Notes under the pieces: model-generated
Told to the model about the DNA's origin: nothing
The model's database searches: none
The model's input: only the letters and a program-made list of their open reading frames with translations
Shown here: one piece after another, positions 24,701-39,700 of the stretch
How the letters are laid out: every line of letters starts with the position of its first letter
Position numbering within the stretch: the first letter of the stretch is position 1
Made by a program: the position numbers and the translations under genes
Source of the DNA: Planctomycetaceae bacterium
GTDB lineage: Bacteria; Planctomycetota; Planctomycetia; Pirellulales; Pirellulaceae
Length of the DNA: 64,000 nucleotides
Reading direction: 5' to 3'
Assembly: GCA_005798335.1 (NCBI GenBank)
Contig: SYJV01000285.1
Coordinates: forward strand, 1 to 64,000

Positions 24701-27700
24701 TCACTTTGTAGATATGCGACTTGGCTGGTGCGAACTGGCGAGTGAGCGATCAGATCATCGGCTGCGATCTTGGCGATCTCTTCGTTTGTGAGTGCTCTGT
24801 TGACGATTGTGGCGTCTTCGATGCGACCGTCGAAATAACCACCACCAAATATTCGCCCGATATGCACGGTGCTCGTCCCAGCGAATGCCGCATGGCCGGT
24901 TGTTGCGTTGTCCAGCTGGCCGTTTATGAAGATCGCTTGTTCGCCATTATTGAAACGAAACGTTAAGTGATACCACTGACCGGTTGACAGGATCGCGTTA
25001 CCGTCGGTGTCGTTTCCGTAGAAGCCCATCCGAATTCGTCCATTGATCGTACAAAGATGCAGGCCGACATTCGTACCGATCGAATCTGTTCCCAAAATGC
25101 CTCGCGAACTCGACAGATCATCTGCGTTGATCCATGTCGAAAACGTAAAGTTCCCGTTCAGCCCCAACGTGTTGGCATTTGTCAGCGTCACGTAGTCATT
25201 CACGCCATCGAAGTTGAACGCTTGACCGCTGGTGCTCTTATGGCCGGTGGCGTAGGTGACACCGCCGGATTGCGTGCCGGTGAACGCGCCGACGGAATCG
25301 TTCGTGTTGTCGTCGCCGGTGTAGCGAGCGACAACTCCCGAAGCCGCCGTCACATCGCGACCTGCCGCGTGATTAGATGCGATTTCGGAGGCGGTGAGCG
25401 TGCGGTTGTAATACGCGACCTCGTCAATCAACCCGTCGAAGAATTGGTTCTCAGCTTGTCGCCCGCCAATTCGAGCTGCAACGCCATTGTTCATGCGGAC
25501 ATCAGTAACCGTGATTGTTTGGCTAGCTACCAAAGCACCATTGACGTAGATGTTTACAAGGCCATTGTCAAATGTCGTGGCCACATGGTACCAAACCCCG
25601 TTACTTAACGATGGTCCATATACAGCCGTGTAGGCATTGCCATCTGCGCTGAAGTCGGCGCGCAGCGTCGATCCTCCTTGAACCCCCAGGTGGAACGCCT
25701 GATCACCGGTGGATGCGGACTTTGAAAAGATCTGAGCATATCGATTCAAATCGTCTCCGTTGATCCAAGCTTCGACAGTAAAGGTACGCCCGTTTTGAAA
25801 TTGAGGACCATCCGGGATCGAAAGGTAGTCATCGACGCCATCAAAGGAATAGGCAGTGCCGATGCGTCCCCCTGCGAAGCTGACTCCACCGTTCAGCGTG
25901 CCATGGTTGTTGCCGACCGAATCGTTACCGTTGTTTTCAGCCTTCCACCAGCCGATTGCACCACCGACGACATCGGCCGTCGAACCGTCGCCGTTGGGAC
26001 GCAGGCCGATGATGTTGCCTTCGATTGTGTTGCCGCCACCGGTTTCCAGTTTGATACCATCGCTGGTGGCGAAATCGGTGATCGCAAAGCCGCGAATCGT
26101 GCTGTTGCCGGCGGTGACGTGCAGGCCGTTGATGGCCGTGAAGTTCGATGCTGAGTAGGTTTCACCGGAGAGTTCGGTCGAGTAAATTGCCTGAATCTGC
26201 TGCGCTGTGAGTGCCGTTCCGTAGAACCGAAGATTATCGAGCGATCCGTCGAATTGCTGTAACACATCAAAACCGCCCCCGACCAGGTCTTGTTCCTGAC
26301 CTAAAAGCAGTCCGCCAGACCCAATCGTAATCGCCGACATGGTGATGGACTGCGTCCCGATATGAACCCCATCCAAGTATAAGGAGACCTGGTTGTTCGT
26401 GTCGTCACGAACAAATGCGACATGGTGCCATGCGTTATCGGCTAGATTAGATGTCGTAAAGGTGGCGCTATTCCCATGGTTGTCCAAACGCAGTGACGTC
26501 GGTGCATTTGCGTAGATCAAATACTCGTTGTCCATGCCCGCATACGCACCACTTAAGATCGCACCGGTCATCGTCGATGTCTTCACCCAAAACGCGGTCG
26601 TGACATTGGTCATGCCATTAAGGATCGTATTTGGCAGGCTGACATAATCCGTTGTACTTCCCAAGCCGATCGCATTGCCAACTTTCCCCGTGGTCCATGT
26701 TGGAGGCGCAGTACCCAGCAGTGTCCCGTTTGCCGCGAAGCTGGACGAATCGGCGGCGGTTGTTCCGCTGGTCTCGTTGAATTCGAAACTGCCTCGCAGT
26801 ACATTGCCCGATTCGGCGTTGTACATCACCAGCACGTCGGATGCACTCATGGCAAAGTTATGAAAGCGCAGTTGATCGAGCTGACCGTTGTAATCTTGAC
26901 TTGCCTCGAAACCGCCGCCAATAGTGTCTTGCTCCTGCCCCACGATCAATCCACCCGAGGCGACCGTAAGCGCTGATAGAGTGGCCGACTGGCTTCCCAT
27001 GAACACGCCATCGACGTACACCGTGATTTGGTTGTTTGTGTCGTCCCGCACTACGACGACGTGATGCCAGGCATTGTCGCCGATATTGGTTACATTCATT
27101 GAGAACGGCGTGTTATGATTGGTCACCCAAATCTGCGTATTGCTTAAGAACGCGATTTCGAATTCGTTGTTGCCCGTGGCTGATCCGTGAACAATCGAAT
27201 CGTAGCCGCTGGTGACGCCGGTGGACTTCATCCAGAACGAAGTTGTCTGATTAGTAGCACCGTTCAAAACGGAATTCGATAGCGATAGATAGTCACCAGC
27301 GCTGGCCAGACTGATGCCACCTCCGATCTTGCCCGTCGTCCACGTTGGCAAAGTGCCACCCATTAACGTGCCGTTCTCTGCAATACCCGCAGAATCATAG
27401 ACCGTCGTGCCCGAACCGGTCGAGAACGTGTAATTTGCGTGTGCTGCGAAGGTCAGGTTATCGCCCGCGATTTCAATCACCGGTGTGCCGACGTAGGTGT
27501 CTTGCGTGGTGGCGTCCAGAACCACTGCATCTGTGATCGTCGGCAGAGCGCTGACCACCGAGAACAGCCATTGGCCGTGTTCGTTACGTTGGTAGTTGGA
27601 ATCTGAAGTCTGAAGCCTGAAGCCTGAAGTCTGAACACCTGATAGGGCATTGCTGTTCTGGATGAATTGACGCAAGCTTCCTTGGACTGTGCGATTGGTG

Positions 27701-30700
27701 CTGGCGTCGTCTTCGCCGTCTCCGGTGCGAGTGATGGTGCTGAAGCTGAAGCCGCTGTTGAGGCCGCTGAGTGCGCTGCCGGAGATGACGCCGCGCGTTA
27801 CGTGTTCGGAAGTTGAGAGGTCGGTGGCGTTATCGGAGGTTTCTAGGTTGCGGCCGCCGTAGAGGGTGCCGCTCCCAGGCTGGAAGCCTAGGCCGCTTAA
27901 TGCACTTGCCGAACCGTAGGTCTGTTCGGCCCAGGTATCGCTGCTGGTAAAACCGCTGTTGAGTGCTGTGCTGCTGGTGATGGTTTTGGAATCGACGACG
28001 ACCCAGTAGGTGCCGTTATCGACGTTGAAACTGAAGTTACCGCTGCCGTCGGTTGTGGTCGAAATCAAGTAAGCGTCGTCGGTGCCATTGGCTAGTCCAT
28101 CGCCACCGTCGGCGTACAGTTTTACAGTTACGCCACTGCGGCCAAGATTGTTCGAGTCGCCGATGGCTTGCGAACCGGTGATGCCGTCCGCGGCTGAGTC
28201 TTCAAAGACAAAACCGCTGTTAGCGTAGAGGGCACCGTTCGTAAGCGCTAGTTCGCTGGTGCCACCGTAGTTCGAACCGCCGAGTTGTTCGGTAGCAGTG
28301 CCGCTGACGAAGCCAGTGGCGACAGCAGCCATGGTGATCGAATACGAGCCGACCCCACTGCCGTTGGTGGTCACCGAGCCACTGCCGAGGTAAGTGGTTG
28401 CTTCGCCGTAGCCCGAAGCGTCAGCGGCAGCGTTGCTATAGAAGTCGAGAGTGTAAGTCGTGTTGGCTTTGCTGGTAATTGTACCGGCGACAGTGGTGTT
28501 CGACCCGGCGACGGCCACGCTGTTGATGACTGGGAAGTTTTGCAAATTGTTTGGTCCGAAGTCGCTGTCAGGAAATGCGTCGTTAGTCGTCGCGCCGTCG
28601 TTGTTCAAGTCGATCGCCAATCCGCCGTTGCCGGTGATGCTGTTACCGCGAATTGCATTGTTTTGGGTGGGAATCGCTTTTTCAGTCGTGCGCAAGTTGT
28701 AAATGGTTGCTATTTCCGAACCAGACAAAGAGCGATTGAATAGTCCAACATCGTCGATAAGCCCTTTGAAGTAGTACTGGCCGTTCTCCGCTCCAATTTG
28801 GACCGGATTCGAATTCGCGATCATCGAGCCGTCCGTCGCTTGCTGAGTGATTAAGGCACCATTGACATAGATTTTCATGGTACCAGCAACCGTATCAATC
28901 GTGCCGGCAACATGAGTCCACTGATTCGCGCCAACAACTGCTGCTGCTGTGTTCAATTGGACATTTGAGGACGAAGTGAGATAAGACAGGTGGACTTGTC
29001 CGGTGGAATAGACCCCGAGATAGTAATTGCGTCCAGACTTTGAGACGATCGTGTTCACTGCGTTCACAAGGTCTGTATAGATCCATGCGTCAATGGTGAC
29101 CGCTGTTGTCGTATCCAAAAGGTTGCTATCAGCCACTTCAACATAATCATTTGTGCCGTCAAAACTGAACGCCGTATTTGACGCGCCCGTGTAGCCAGCG
29201 CCAAAAGTGGCCCCGTTCGTTAGAGTACCGTTGAGACTATTGATTTGATCGGTTGTGTTATTGTCCGCTCGCCAATATGCAACTTGCCCAAGGTCTGTAA
29301 CAGCCACGCCATCGCCGGTGTTGCCGCGAATGATGTTGGCTTGATTAGTGCCGCTGCCGCCGATGACGTTGTTCGAAGAGTTGTACAGCTCGATCCCTTC
29401 GCCGCCGTTGGCGAGGTCCGCGCTGTTCGCGGCGTTGCGACCGAGGATGTTGTTGTAGACGGCGTTGCCGTACTTGCTGGCCGAGTTAGTCAGATGGAGT
29501 TGTCGAATTTCTTCACTCGTGATCGTGCGACCGAGTATGCTCAGTTCGTCGATTTGGCCTGTGAAATGAAAAGTTCCGTTTCGCGCGCCGATAACGACGG
29601 GAGAGGTTCCTGGATGGTAGTAATCCAACGATGCGCGAGCATCCGTGGTCACCGACGTCTGTTCGACTCCATCCAAATAGAGCTTCAAGTCTTCGCTCGA
29701 TATTCGAGTGTCCACTGCGATTGCAAAGTGGTGCCACTGACCGTCGGCAACGGAGACCGTAGAGTTCTTTAGATACACAGCGCTTCCACTGGACGTGTAT
29801 ATTCCGCCGTACAGTTCGTTGGTGGTTGCGTTGACGTACACATTCCATTGCCAGTTTCCGGGTGTTCCCTTCGAAGCGATCATTTGATACGTTCCGCCGC
29901 TGGCGGATGTCCTAAACCATCCTTCAACGGAAAATACTTGACTGACAAAGTCGTACGCCGATTCGTTCGGCAGCGTGACGTAGCTCGAGCCATTAAGGTC
30001 AAACGCATTGCCAACTTTGCCAGTGGTGTACGCTGCTGTGCCGGTCCACGTGCCGTTGTTGGTCAGGACCGAATCGTTTGTATTTGATTCCCCTTTCCAC
30101 CAGCCGACGCTGTTGTTGCTGACACCCGCACCATGTCGGAATAGGATTCCGTCGGACGTGTTGCCGCTGATGACGTTGCCGCTGCCTGACGCTGTGCCGC
30201 CGATGGTGTTGGCGGACGAATCGTACTCGACGATAATGCCCGTCGGGTTGGCGAGCGCGGCTGAGCCGGATTGAGTGGTGCCGATGTAGTTGCCTTGGAT
30301 CGTGTTGGAGTCGGCAGACGACAGTAGGATGCCTGCACCGTCGTTGCCGCTGATGATGTTGCGAGCCGCCGCTGTCGTGCCGCCGATCGTGTTCGAATTG
30401 GTATTCTCAATTCGCACACCGTTGGAACCATTGCCAAGATCGGCTGAGCCGTTGGCGCTAGTGCCGATCAAATTGCCTGCGACCAACGCGGCACCTTGAC
30501 GCACGGGGACACCAGTGGCCAGTTCGTAGATTTCGCTGGCCGTTAGGACTCGGTTAGAAATGCCGATATCTTCGACCAGCCCTTGGTAGTATTGAACCGA
30601 GCCTTGTCGACCGCCGATGCGCAAGTCATTCTGCGTGGTCGCAACATCACCGAGGTTCAAGTAACTAGTACTGCTTGTGAAGACTTGCACACCGTTGCCG

Positions 30701-33700
30701 TAGACTCGCACGATGCCACTTTCATAAGTGATGGCGATATGGGTCCAGGTATTGAGCGCAAGTTGGTATCCGGTGTCAACCCAAACCCAACCTGGATTCG
30801 CGTTGGCGAAGGCATAACGCAGGGTGCCGTCGTGGAAGCGAGCGAATTCGTATTCACCTTCTTTACACAGGATGATGCCGCGATTGGAGGCGTTGCCACC
30901 CGGGCCGGTCGGATAGACCCAAGTATCCAGCGTGAATTTGTCGTTGAGGATGAGTTCTGACGAGCTGCCGATTTGAACATAGTCGTCGGTGCCATCGAAG
31001 CTGAACGCTTGCCCCGAGCGACCGGTGGCGTATGTTGCACCGTTGGTCAGCGTTCCGTGATTCGTGCTGACGGAGTCGATAGTATTGCCATCGCCGGTCC
31101 AGTATCCGACATTGTGCAGGGTACGAGTCGAGATCGAAACGCCATCGGACGTATTTCCTGAGATGACGTTACCTTGATTCGATTGCGTGCCACCGACGAT
31201 GTTACCAGCCGCGTTTTCGATCAGCACTCCACGGCTATTGGCGACAGTCCTCGTGCCGGAAACATCGGTGCCGATATAGTTGCCTTGGATAAAGTTGGTT
31301 CCCTTGGCTCCACCTCCAGTGCGATGGATGGCTGCGATTTCGTCTGCTGAAAGAGCGCGAGCGTAGAGCGCCGCATCCTCGATCAGACCTGCAAAGACAT
31401 TTCCGTTATTGCCACCGATTGCCAAGACATCGTTATTCGCCAGCATGTCACCAGTAAACGAACCACTCAAGACTTGGACCCCATTCGCATAGATTGCGTA
31501 TGTTTTGGAAGCATTGTCAAAAGTGCCGGCAACATGAGTCCAAGTATTGGTGCTGACCGTTCCTGCGGCGGATGCATATGCCTTGGAACCCGTTGTAGTA
31601 TCCAGGCTCAGATAAAGGCTACCATCGTTGACGATCCATAAACCGTAGTTCCGCTGGGCTCCATCTTTGGCGATGACTTTACTGTATGTGGTGGTAAAGG
31701 AAGTCGGATTGACCCAGGCTTCCATTGTCACTGCATTGGTGAGATCAAGCGAAGCAGAGTCCGCCACAACGACAACGTCGTTTATCCCATCGAACTTGAA
31801 TGCTTGTCCACTGCGTCCTGCCGCATACGTTGCTCCGTTGGTCAGTGTGCCAGTATTACTTCCAACCGAATCGTTCGAGTTTCCATCTGCTTTCCACCAC
31901 GCCACTGCATCTTTTGGAACGCCATTTCCAACGACGTACACACCAGCGTTGGTATTGTCGCTAATGATGTTTCGTTCGGCGGTGGTGCTGCCGCCGATTT
32001 CGTTGCCGGACGTTGATTCCAGTTTGACGCCGTTCAAATTGCCGACGGTGCTTTGATTGGTTGAATTGAACAGGCTCGTGATTTCAGCGGCGGAGAGTAC
32101 GCGATTATAGATTTGTGCTTCGTCGATGCGCCCATCAAAGTACTGAACACCCGCTGGATCGCGTCCAATATTCACGTTGGAAGTACCAGATGCAAAAATC
32201 GACGTTACGCCCAACGTGCTTGAAGCGACTTGTGTTCCATCAATGTATAGTTTTACAGCTCCGTTGTCGAACGTTGCCGTGACTAGACTCCACTTGCCCG
32301 CAGCAATCACCGACGCTGCGGACTCAAGATTGAAATAAGCGGACCCATTGTCGCTCACATCGATTCGCAGTTTCCCGCTTGGGGCCAAACCGAATTGATA
32401 GGCATAATTTCCCGATGTGCCGAACTTACTAATAATTTGTCGGTAGTTGGCAACATCATCGGGGTTGATCCAAGCCGACAGTGTCAACTGAGTTGTTACC
32501 TCTACGGTTGCTGCGTCGGGAATACTGATGTAGCCGGTCGTTCCATTGAGATCGAACGCTTGCCCGGATCTTCCTGCAACATACGACACGCCACCGTTAA
32601 GTGCCCCCTCATTCGTTGATGTGAAATCATTGGCATCTCCTTCCGCTTTGAAGGATGCGATGAGTCCGGTTGCAACATTGTCTGTGTCGCGGGATTGCGA
32701 GACGTAGAGGTTGGTGATCTCGGTATTCGTTAGCGCTCGGTTGTATTGCTGGATCTCATCCATGTTGCCATTGAAGTAACCTCCGCCACCGATGGCACTT
32801 GCACCTGCGCGTAGGAAACCACCTGAATATCCGGCGAAGCTGCCCGTGTAGGATCCGGAATTGATTTTACCATCGATCGAAAGTTTGGCGGTCCCACTGG
32901 TGTCATCCAGAGATATTGTCAACATGTGCCAGCGCCCGTCATTTACTGCGATTCCACTTCCGGTCGGAATTTGAAATCCACCGCTAGTCGAGTCCAACCG
33001 AAGGTTGACCGATCCATCCGGATGTTGCTGAATAACCCAGCCACGCCCATTTGAAAACTCTCGCCCAATTAGGCGTTGATAACTGCTTCCCGAATCCGAA
33101 GTCTTGAACCACAAAGAATAGGTGAAGTTTGTCTCGTTGGGCGTTGCTACTGGCAGTTCGATGTAGTCATTGACGCCATCAAGTTGAAATGCACTGCCGA
33201 TCTTGCCGGACGATGTTATAGTCGCACCGTTGACAAGCGTCCCGTTGTTCAGCCCGCGTGAATCATTCGCATCGCCTTCGCCCTGCCAATGACCGGCGAG
33301 CGGGATCTTTGCAGGTGATTTGCCAGCTAGACCGGCGTTGTATTCGGCCGCGATTTCCGTCGCTGACAGGGCTCGATTAAGAACAGCAGCTTCGTCAATC
33401 GCGCCCTTCCAAGACATACTGGTACCGGCGCTGCCAATTTTGAGGATATTTGTGGAGTGAACGATCGGGCCACTAAATGTATCGGTCCCGGCCAGAATTC
33501 CGTTTACGTACAGTCGAACGGTAGCCCCATCGTACGTGCCGACCACGTGACTCCAAACTCCATCCGCCAAGTTGCCGTCAACGTAGTTGTTATTGTAGTG
33601 ATCGACGTAAAACCGCATGGCGTTGGAGGAACCTGAACGTGTAAGTCCGTATCCATCCGCCCAACCACCTGTGGTTTCCTTGATTACGATCGTTCCCCAA

Positions 33701-36700
33701 CTATTCATTGTTGAGAAATCAGGCTTGACCCAGGCGGACGCCGTCAATTGTTGAGGACGCAGAAGTGTCGAATCAGCTACGGAGATCAGGCCGTTTACGC
33801 CGTCGAACTGGAACGCAGTGCCCACTTGACCAGAAACATAGGAAACGCCACCGCTAATTGTCCCATTGTTCGTCCCGCTGGACGTCCCTGCCGCATCATT
33901 TGAATTGTTTTCGCCTTGCCACCAACCTACCGCTCCTTCAACGGCATCGCCGCCTGTGGCCCGCATGCCGATGTAGTTGGCGTCAATGTTGTTTGATGAT
34001 CCGTTGACTGCGTAGATGCCGTTGGCTGTGGAGAAACCGTTGATCGCAAAACCTTTAATCGTCGAACCACTGCCGGTGATGTAAAAGCCGTTGGCAGCGT
34101 AACCTGCATTCGATCCATCTAGTTCCATCACGGGCGAACTGATGTATTGGCTCTGTGTTGTCGCGTCGATAATGACTGCTTCGGTGATTGTTGGCAATGC
34201 AGACGGCGGCTGGATGATGAATGTGCCAAGCCCGTTTTTGTTGTAACCGGAGTCTGAAGTTTGAAGTTTGAAGTTCGAAGTTTGAAGACCGGAGAGCGAA
34301 TTTGCGTTCAAGATAAATTGTCGCAATGTGCCTTGTTGCAGGACGTTTGTTTGCTCTCCAGAGTAGCCAACTAACGTATCGTTGGTCGACGCATAGTCCG
34401 CAGTGATCCAATCGCTGCTCAGCAGGCCGTTAGCGATGCGCAGCTCGTCAAGTGATCCGGTAAACGTTGTGGCGTAATCGCGCCCCAATCGCATCAACTG
34501 GCCGTTGCTGTGCGTGTAATTGAGCGCCGTCGTTTGAGTTCCCCTTGAGACGCCATCGACGAACAACTCCCACGTGTCCGTAGTTTCACTGACAATCATT
34601 GCCACATGATGCCAGCCAGAATTCGCCAACCCAGGTAGATTCCAATAAAGCGTTGTACTGGAAACACTGTCTTGAACCAGGGCCTGGAAATTACCTGTGG
34701 AACCGTTGTAGCCCAACAAAGGACTGTTCTGATTGTTGCCGAAGATAGGTTGCACATCATTAACTGTGCTAGTTAGGCTGAACCAACCGCTGAGCGTGAA
34801 ATTGGCCCCGTTCGGGTTCCAATCCGGCACATCGATCTGATCGTCAACTCCGTCGAAGTCTATTGCAAAACCGACTTTACCAGCCACACGATCCGCTGCG
34901 TCCATAGTGCCTGCGTCGGTTCCGTGCTGAGCATTCGATGTCGAGTCGATGATGCCGCTGGCACCTGCGGCACCGGGATCTTCGTTCAAGTGCCAGACCG
35001 AACGATAGCTGCTGTTCCATGTTCCGGTCGCGTTTTGGCCATCGGCTGCCGTAGCGTTGCCATAGTACATCCATACAAAGTCGCCGTCGGCCAGCGCGTT
35101 GATTCGGGGGACCTTGACCCACACAATGGATGTGCCTGCTTCGTCCCATCTTTCGATTTGATGAGACAAAACCGTGCCATTTTGATCGATGAAGCGAAGG
35201 TCTTGGCCTGCGGCTTGCGTCTTGGCGTAGTCGACTCGCGTTGCATCGAGTTTGACAAGTACCGTGAAATCGTCGAGCGAACTTGAGCGACTGCTGTTGT
35301 TGAACGACAGTTGCCTGCGAGCGGTCCACGACGAATTCCACCATTGGTTCGTATCGGTAATTGCGGCGGTATCGTTGGTGTTCGTAATAACAGAGAAACT
35401 GAACCCACTATTGATGTTCGTTTGATTCGCAGAACTAACGATGACCTGAGTTACGTGCTCGGAAGTAGAGAGGGAATTTGCGTTGTCGGACGTCTGTAGC
35501 GCGCGACCACCATAGAGGGTTCCAGCGGAAACTTGGAACGAACTTCCGTTCAGTGCCCCCGCCGCTCCATACGTTTGATCCGCCCATGTGTTGCCGTGGG
35601 CAAAACCAGAGTTGAGTGCTGTGGCCGAGGTGATGGTATGGCTATCGACGACAGTCCAAAAAGTGCCGTTGTCGACCAGGAAGGAATAATTGCCGCTACC
35701 GTCGGTGGTCGTCGAAGTTAGATAAACATCGTCGGTGCCGTTCGCTAAGCCGTCGCCGCCGTCGGCGTACAGCTTCACTGTGACACCGCTGCGGCCGAGG
35801 TTGTTGGCATCGCCGATGGCTTGTGAGCCGATGACTCCGTCACTGCCAGCGTCTTCGAAAACATAGCCGCTCAGAGTGTAGAGCGCGGAGCTTGTCAGCG
35901 CGAATTCGCTGGTTCCGGCGAAGTTCAACACGTCGAGTTGTTCGGTCGCTGTGCCACTGACCAAGCCGCTGGCCGCGACACCTGTAAGCGTGATCGTGAA
36001 CGAGCCGACTCCGCTGCCGTTGGTCGTGACGGTGCCGTTGCCTAGATAGGTTGCTCCTTCGCCGTAACCCGACGCGTCAGCGAGGGAATTCGAATAAAAA
36101 TCGATCGTGTACGTTGTGTTCGCTTTGCTGTTCAATACACCAGCGATCGTCGTATTGACGCCGACTACGGTGACTGTGTTGATGACCGGATAATTCTGCA
36201 ACGCGTTCGGGCCGCCGTCGCTGTCCGGTGCGGCGTCGTTGGCGGTCGCTCCATCGTTGTTTAAATCGATTGCCAAACCGCCGTTTCCGGTGATGCTGTT
36301 GCCGCGTATGACATCGTTCTGCGAAGGAAGCGTCTTGCCGGCGGTGCCGGTGTTGAAGATGGTGGTGATCTCGGCGGCGGTCAGAGCGCGGTTGTAGAGA
36401 CCGATGTCGTCGATTCGACCGGCAAAATGCTGAACGTTGCCACCGTCGCGGCCGATGTTCAAAGCTGCGTTTCCAGCCCCATAGATGCTGCTGATCGTCA
36501 GCGTTGACGACGCAACTTCAACACCGTTGAGATACAGTTTGGCCAGTCCGTTGTTGAACGTCACGGCTGCGTGATACCAGTTCCCCGCTGTAATCAAGCC
36601 AGATGCCGAAGAGATCGACACATAGTTTCCTCCCCCGTTTCCGTCACTGCTGAAGTCGGCACGCAACCCGCTGCCATTACGGAATAGCGAGTATGCGTAG

Positions 36701-39700
36701 TTACCGCTCGGTCCCATCTTATTAACGATTTGGCCGAACCCAGCCGCTGTGGTGGTGGTATTGAACCATGCGTCAGCCGTCATTTGGGTCGTGAATTCAA
36801 GCGATGCGTTGTCAGCGACGTTGACATAGTCGTCGGTGCCATCGAAGCTGAATGCGGTGCTCGCCACTCCGGTGTAGCCCGTGCCATACGTCGCACCGTT
36901 GGTCAGAGTGCCGTTTAGGCCATTGATCAGATCGGTTGTGTTATTGTCCGCTTTCCAATATGCGACTTGTCCACTGATCTGCCCGACGCCGGTAACCGCC
37001 ACACCGTCGCTGGTGTTGCCGCGAATGATGTTTGTCTGATTCGTGCTGGTACCTCCGATAATGTTATTGGACGAGTTGTACAGCTCGATCCCTTCGGCAC
37101 CATTGGCGAGGTCTGCGCTGTTCGCGGCGTTGCGACCGATGATGTTGCCGTAGACAACGTTGCCCGACTTGCTGGCCGAGTTCGTCAGATAAAGCTGTCG
37201 AGCTTCTTCGCTCGTGATCGCACGGCCGAGGATGCTGAGTTCGTCGATCTGGCCGGTGAAACGATTCGTGCCGTTGTAGGCACCGATCATGAGCGGTTGA
37301 GCGCCGGTCGCGTTGTAGTTGAGAGTCGCGCGAGCATCCGCGTAGACCGTCGTCTGCTCGATGCCGTCGAGATAGACCTTCAAGTCTTCACTGCTGGTAC
37401 GAGTGTCGAAATGCACCGCGAAGTGATGCCACTGCCCGTCGTCTACGGTGGCCGTGGACTGTTTCGAGTAGACATCAGATCCCGCTGCGGTATGAAACCC
37501 AGTGTAGAGCTTGTTATCCGAATAGATTTCGATGTCCCACTGAAAATCGACGGCCGTCCCTTTGTTCAACAGCACTCGCCGTGTTCCGGAACCACTTGAT
37601 GTCTTGAACCAACCCTCCACGCTGAAGACCTGGCTGGCGAAGTCATACGCCGCTTCGTTCGGCAGCGTGACATAGCTCGAACCATCGAAGTTAAACGCGT
37701 TGCCGACTTTGCCTGTCGTGTACGCCGCCGTGCCGGTCCAGGTGCCGTTGTTGGTAAGGACCGAATCATTGGCGTTCGATTCTCCTTTCCACCAGCCGAC
37801 CGTGTTCGATTCGACGCCGGCGCTGGCGAAGTTGATGCCGTCGCTGGTGTTGCCGCTGATGACGTTCCCCGCGCCGCTCGCCGTGCCGCCGATTGTGTTG
37901 TTGGTCGGACCGCTGGCGAAGTAGATGCCGGTGCCGTTTGCTACTGCGGACGTGCCGCCGACGTTCGTGCCGATGTAGTTCCCCGCGATCGAATTGTTTT
38001 CGGTCAACGTCCCTGTACCGAAGATGCCATACGAACTGTTGCCGCTAACGATGTTTCGCGCGGCCGACGATGTTCCGCCGATCGTGTTCGACGGAGCCTG
38101 ATTCAGCACGATACCGCTTTGCTGCCAACCAACGCTGATCGCTCCGGTGACTTCAGTGCCGATCAAATTCCCTTGGACCAAGCTGCCGCGCGCGATGCCG
38201 GTCGCTTCGCTATTGGTGACAATGGTCAAACCGTTCGACGAGTTCCCGGAGATCAAATTCCCTTCGCCCGCGGTCGTGCCGCCGATCAGATTGCCCGACG
38301 AACTGTCGATGTAGACGCCATACGTCTGCGATCCGTCCGAGCGCGTCCCGGCGACATTCGTGCCGATGTAATTGCCTTGGATGAAATTGCCTCCTTTCGC
38401 TCCGCCGCCGCTGCGATAGATCGCGGCGACTTCGTCAGTCGAAAGTGCCCGCGTGTAAATGGCGGCATCGTCGATGCGACCATTCCAGTACTGTGCGCTC
38501 GCGGCCCCGTAGCCGCCAATTTGCACATTGTGTGTCCCGGTCCCAAGCGAACCGCTCGTGGCTGTTGAGTATTCAAGCACACCATCGACAAACAGCTTCA
38601 TCGAAGTGCCGTCGTACGTTCCGGCGACATGATGCCAATTCCCGTCCGCGATGTTCGACGTTCCGGAAATCGACGACCACGAACCGGCGTTAAAATACAA
38701 TTGAGCAATGTTGCCAGACCCTATCAGTGCGAAGACGCCCGACGAGCCTCCAGCATCCTGTTTGCGCATGATCGTGACAGTCCCGCCGCCAAACGAATTT
38801 GCCGTTCCTTCCCACCGAACCCAGGCATCGACGGTCAACTGCGCAGCTCCGTCAATCGCATTGATATCGCCCGCGTCCACGTAGTCGTCAGTGCCGTCGA
38901 ACTTGAACGTCGAACCGCTGAGGCCACCGGCGACAATCGTTGCGCCATTCAACGTCCCCGTGTTACTGCCGACCGAATCGTTGGCGTTGCCGTCCGCCTT
39001 CCACCAACTGACGGCGTCCTTCGGCACGCCGTTCCCCAGTACGTCGATGCCAATGTAATTCCCGCTGATGATGTTCCGCTCGGCCGCTGTGCTGCCACCG
39101 ACTTCGGTTCCGGCCGACGCGTTCAGAAACACGCCGACGCTGTTGCCGACGGTGCTCTGCGCGACGTTGTTGTAGAGCGTGGCGATTTCGGTGCCGGTGA
39201 GCACTCGGTTGTAGATCGCCGCTTCGTCGATCTTGCCAGTGAAGAGATCGTTGTTACCGAAACCAGCCCCGATCCGGTCAAGGGCGGACGAGGCGTGGTA
39301 GGTTTGCGTGGTGGTCGTATCGAGCACGCCGTCGACATAGATCTTGATCTGTCCCGAAGCTTGATCGTGGGAAGCGGCAATGAAGTGCCACTTGCCGTCG
39401 TTGACACTCGCCGTGCTGTCGTAGTTGAACCAACTGCTGTTGTAGACGTTATAGCGCACTTTGCCGTTGTGGACGCCAAAGCCGATGTAGACACCGTTTG
39501 TCGAGTCGCCAAAAACATTCTGCGCCGCGTTGCCCGCGTACGTCGCGGAAGCGTCGGTGCTGGTCGTGTTGATCCAGGCTCCCATCGTCAAGCCGCTGGC
39601 CAACGTGATTCGCGGCGTCGTCACGTACTGACTGGTTCCGTTCAGCGAAACCGCTTGTCCCGCGATGCCGGGCGCGAAAGTCGGGCTCCCCACGAGCGTC

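Larger units (their letters stand above)
27740..35345 (-). repeat. Module 2: DUF2341, GTLRQ segment, beta-helix with eight LamG domains, SdrD-B-like end
   Basis: This module differs by having a DUF2341-type domain and one LamG (near 34845) inserted before its GTLRQ segment (about 34310-34335). The other LamG signatures lie near 33800, 33170, 32540, 31780, 30990, 29980 and 29155. Beta-helix rungs of the 'NTIGGT..ARNIISGN' type separate them. The SdrD-B-like domain is at about 27745-28232 (SGFVFEDSAADG). Confidence 0.8.
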
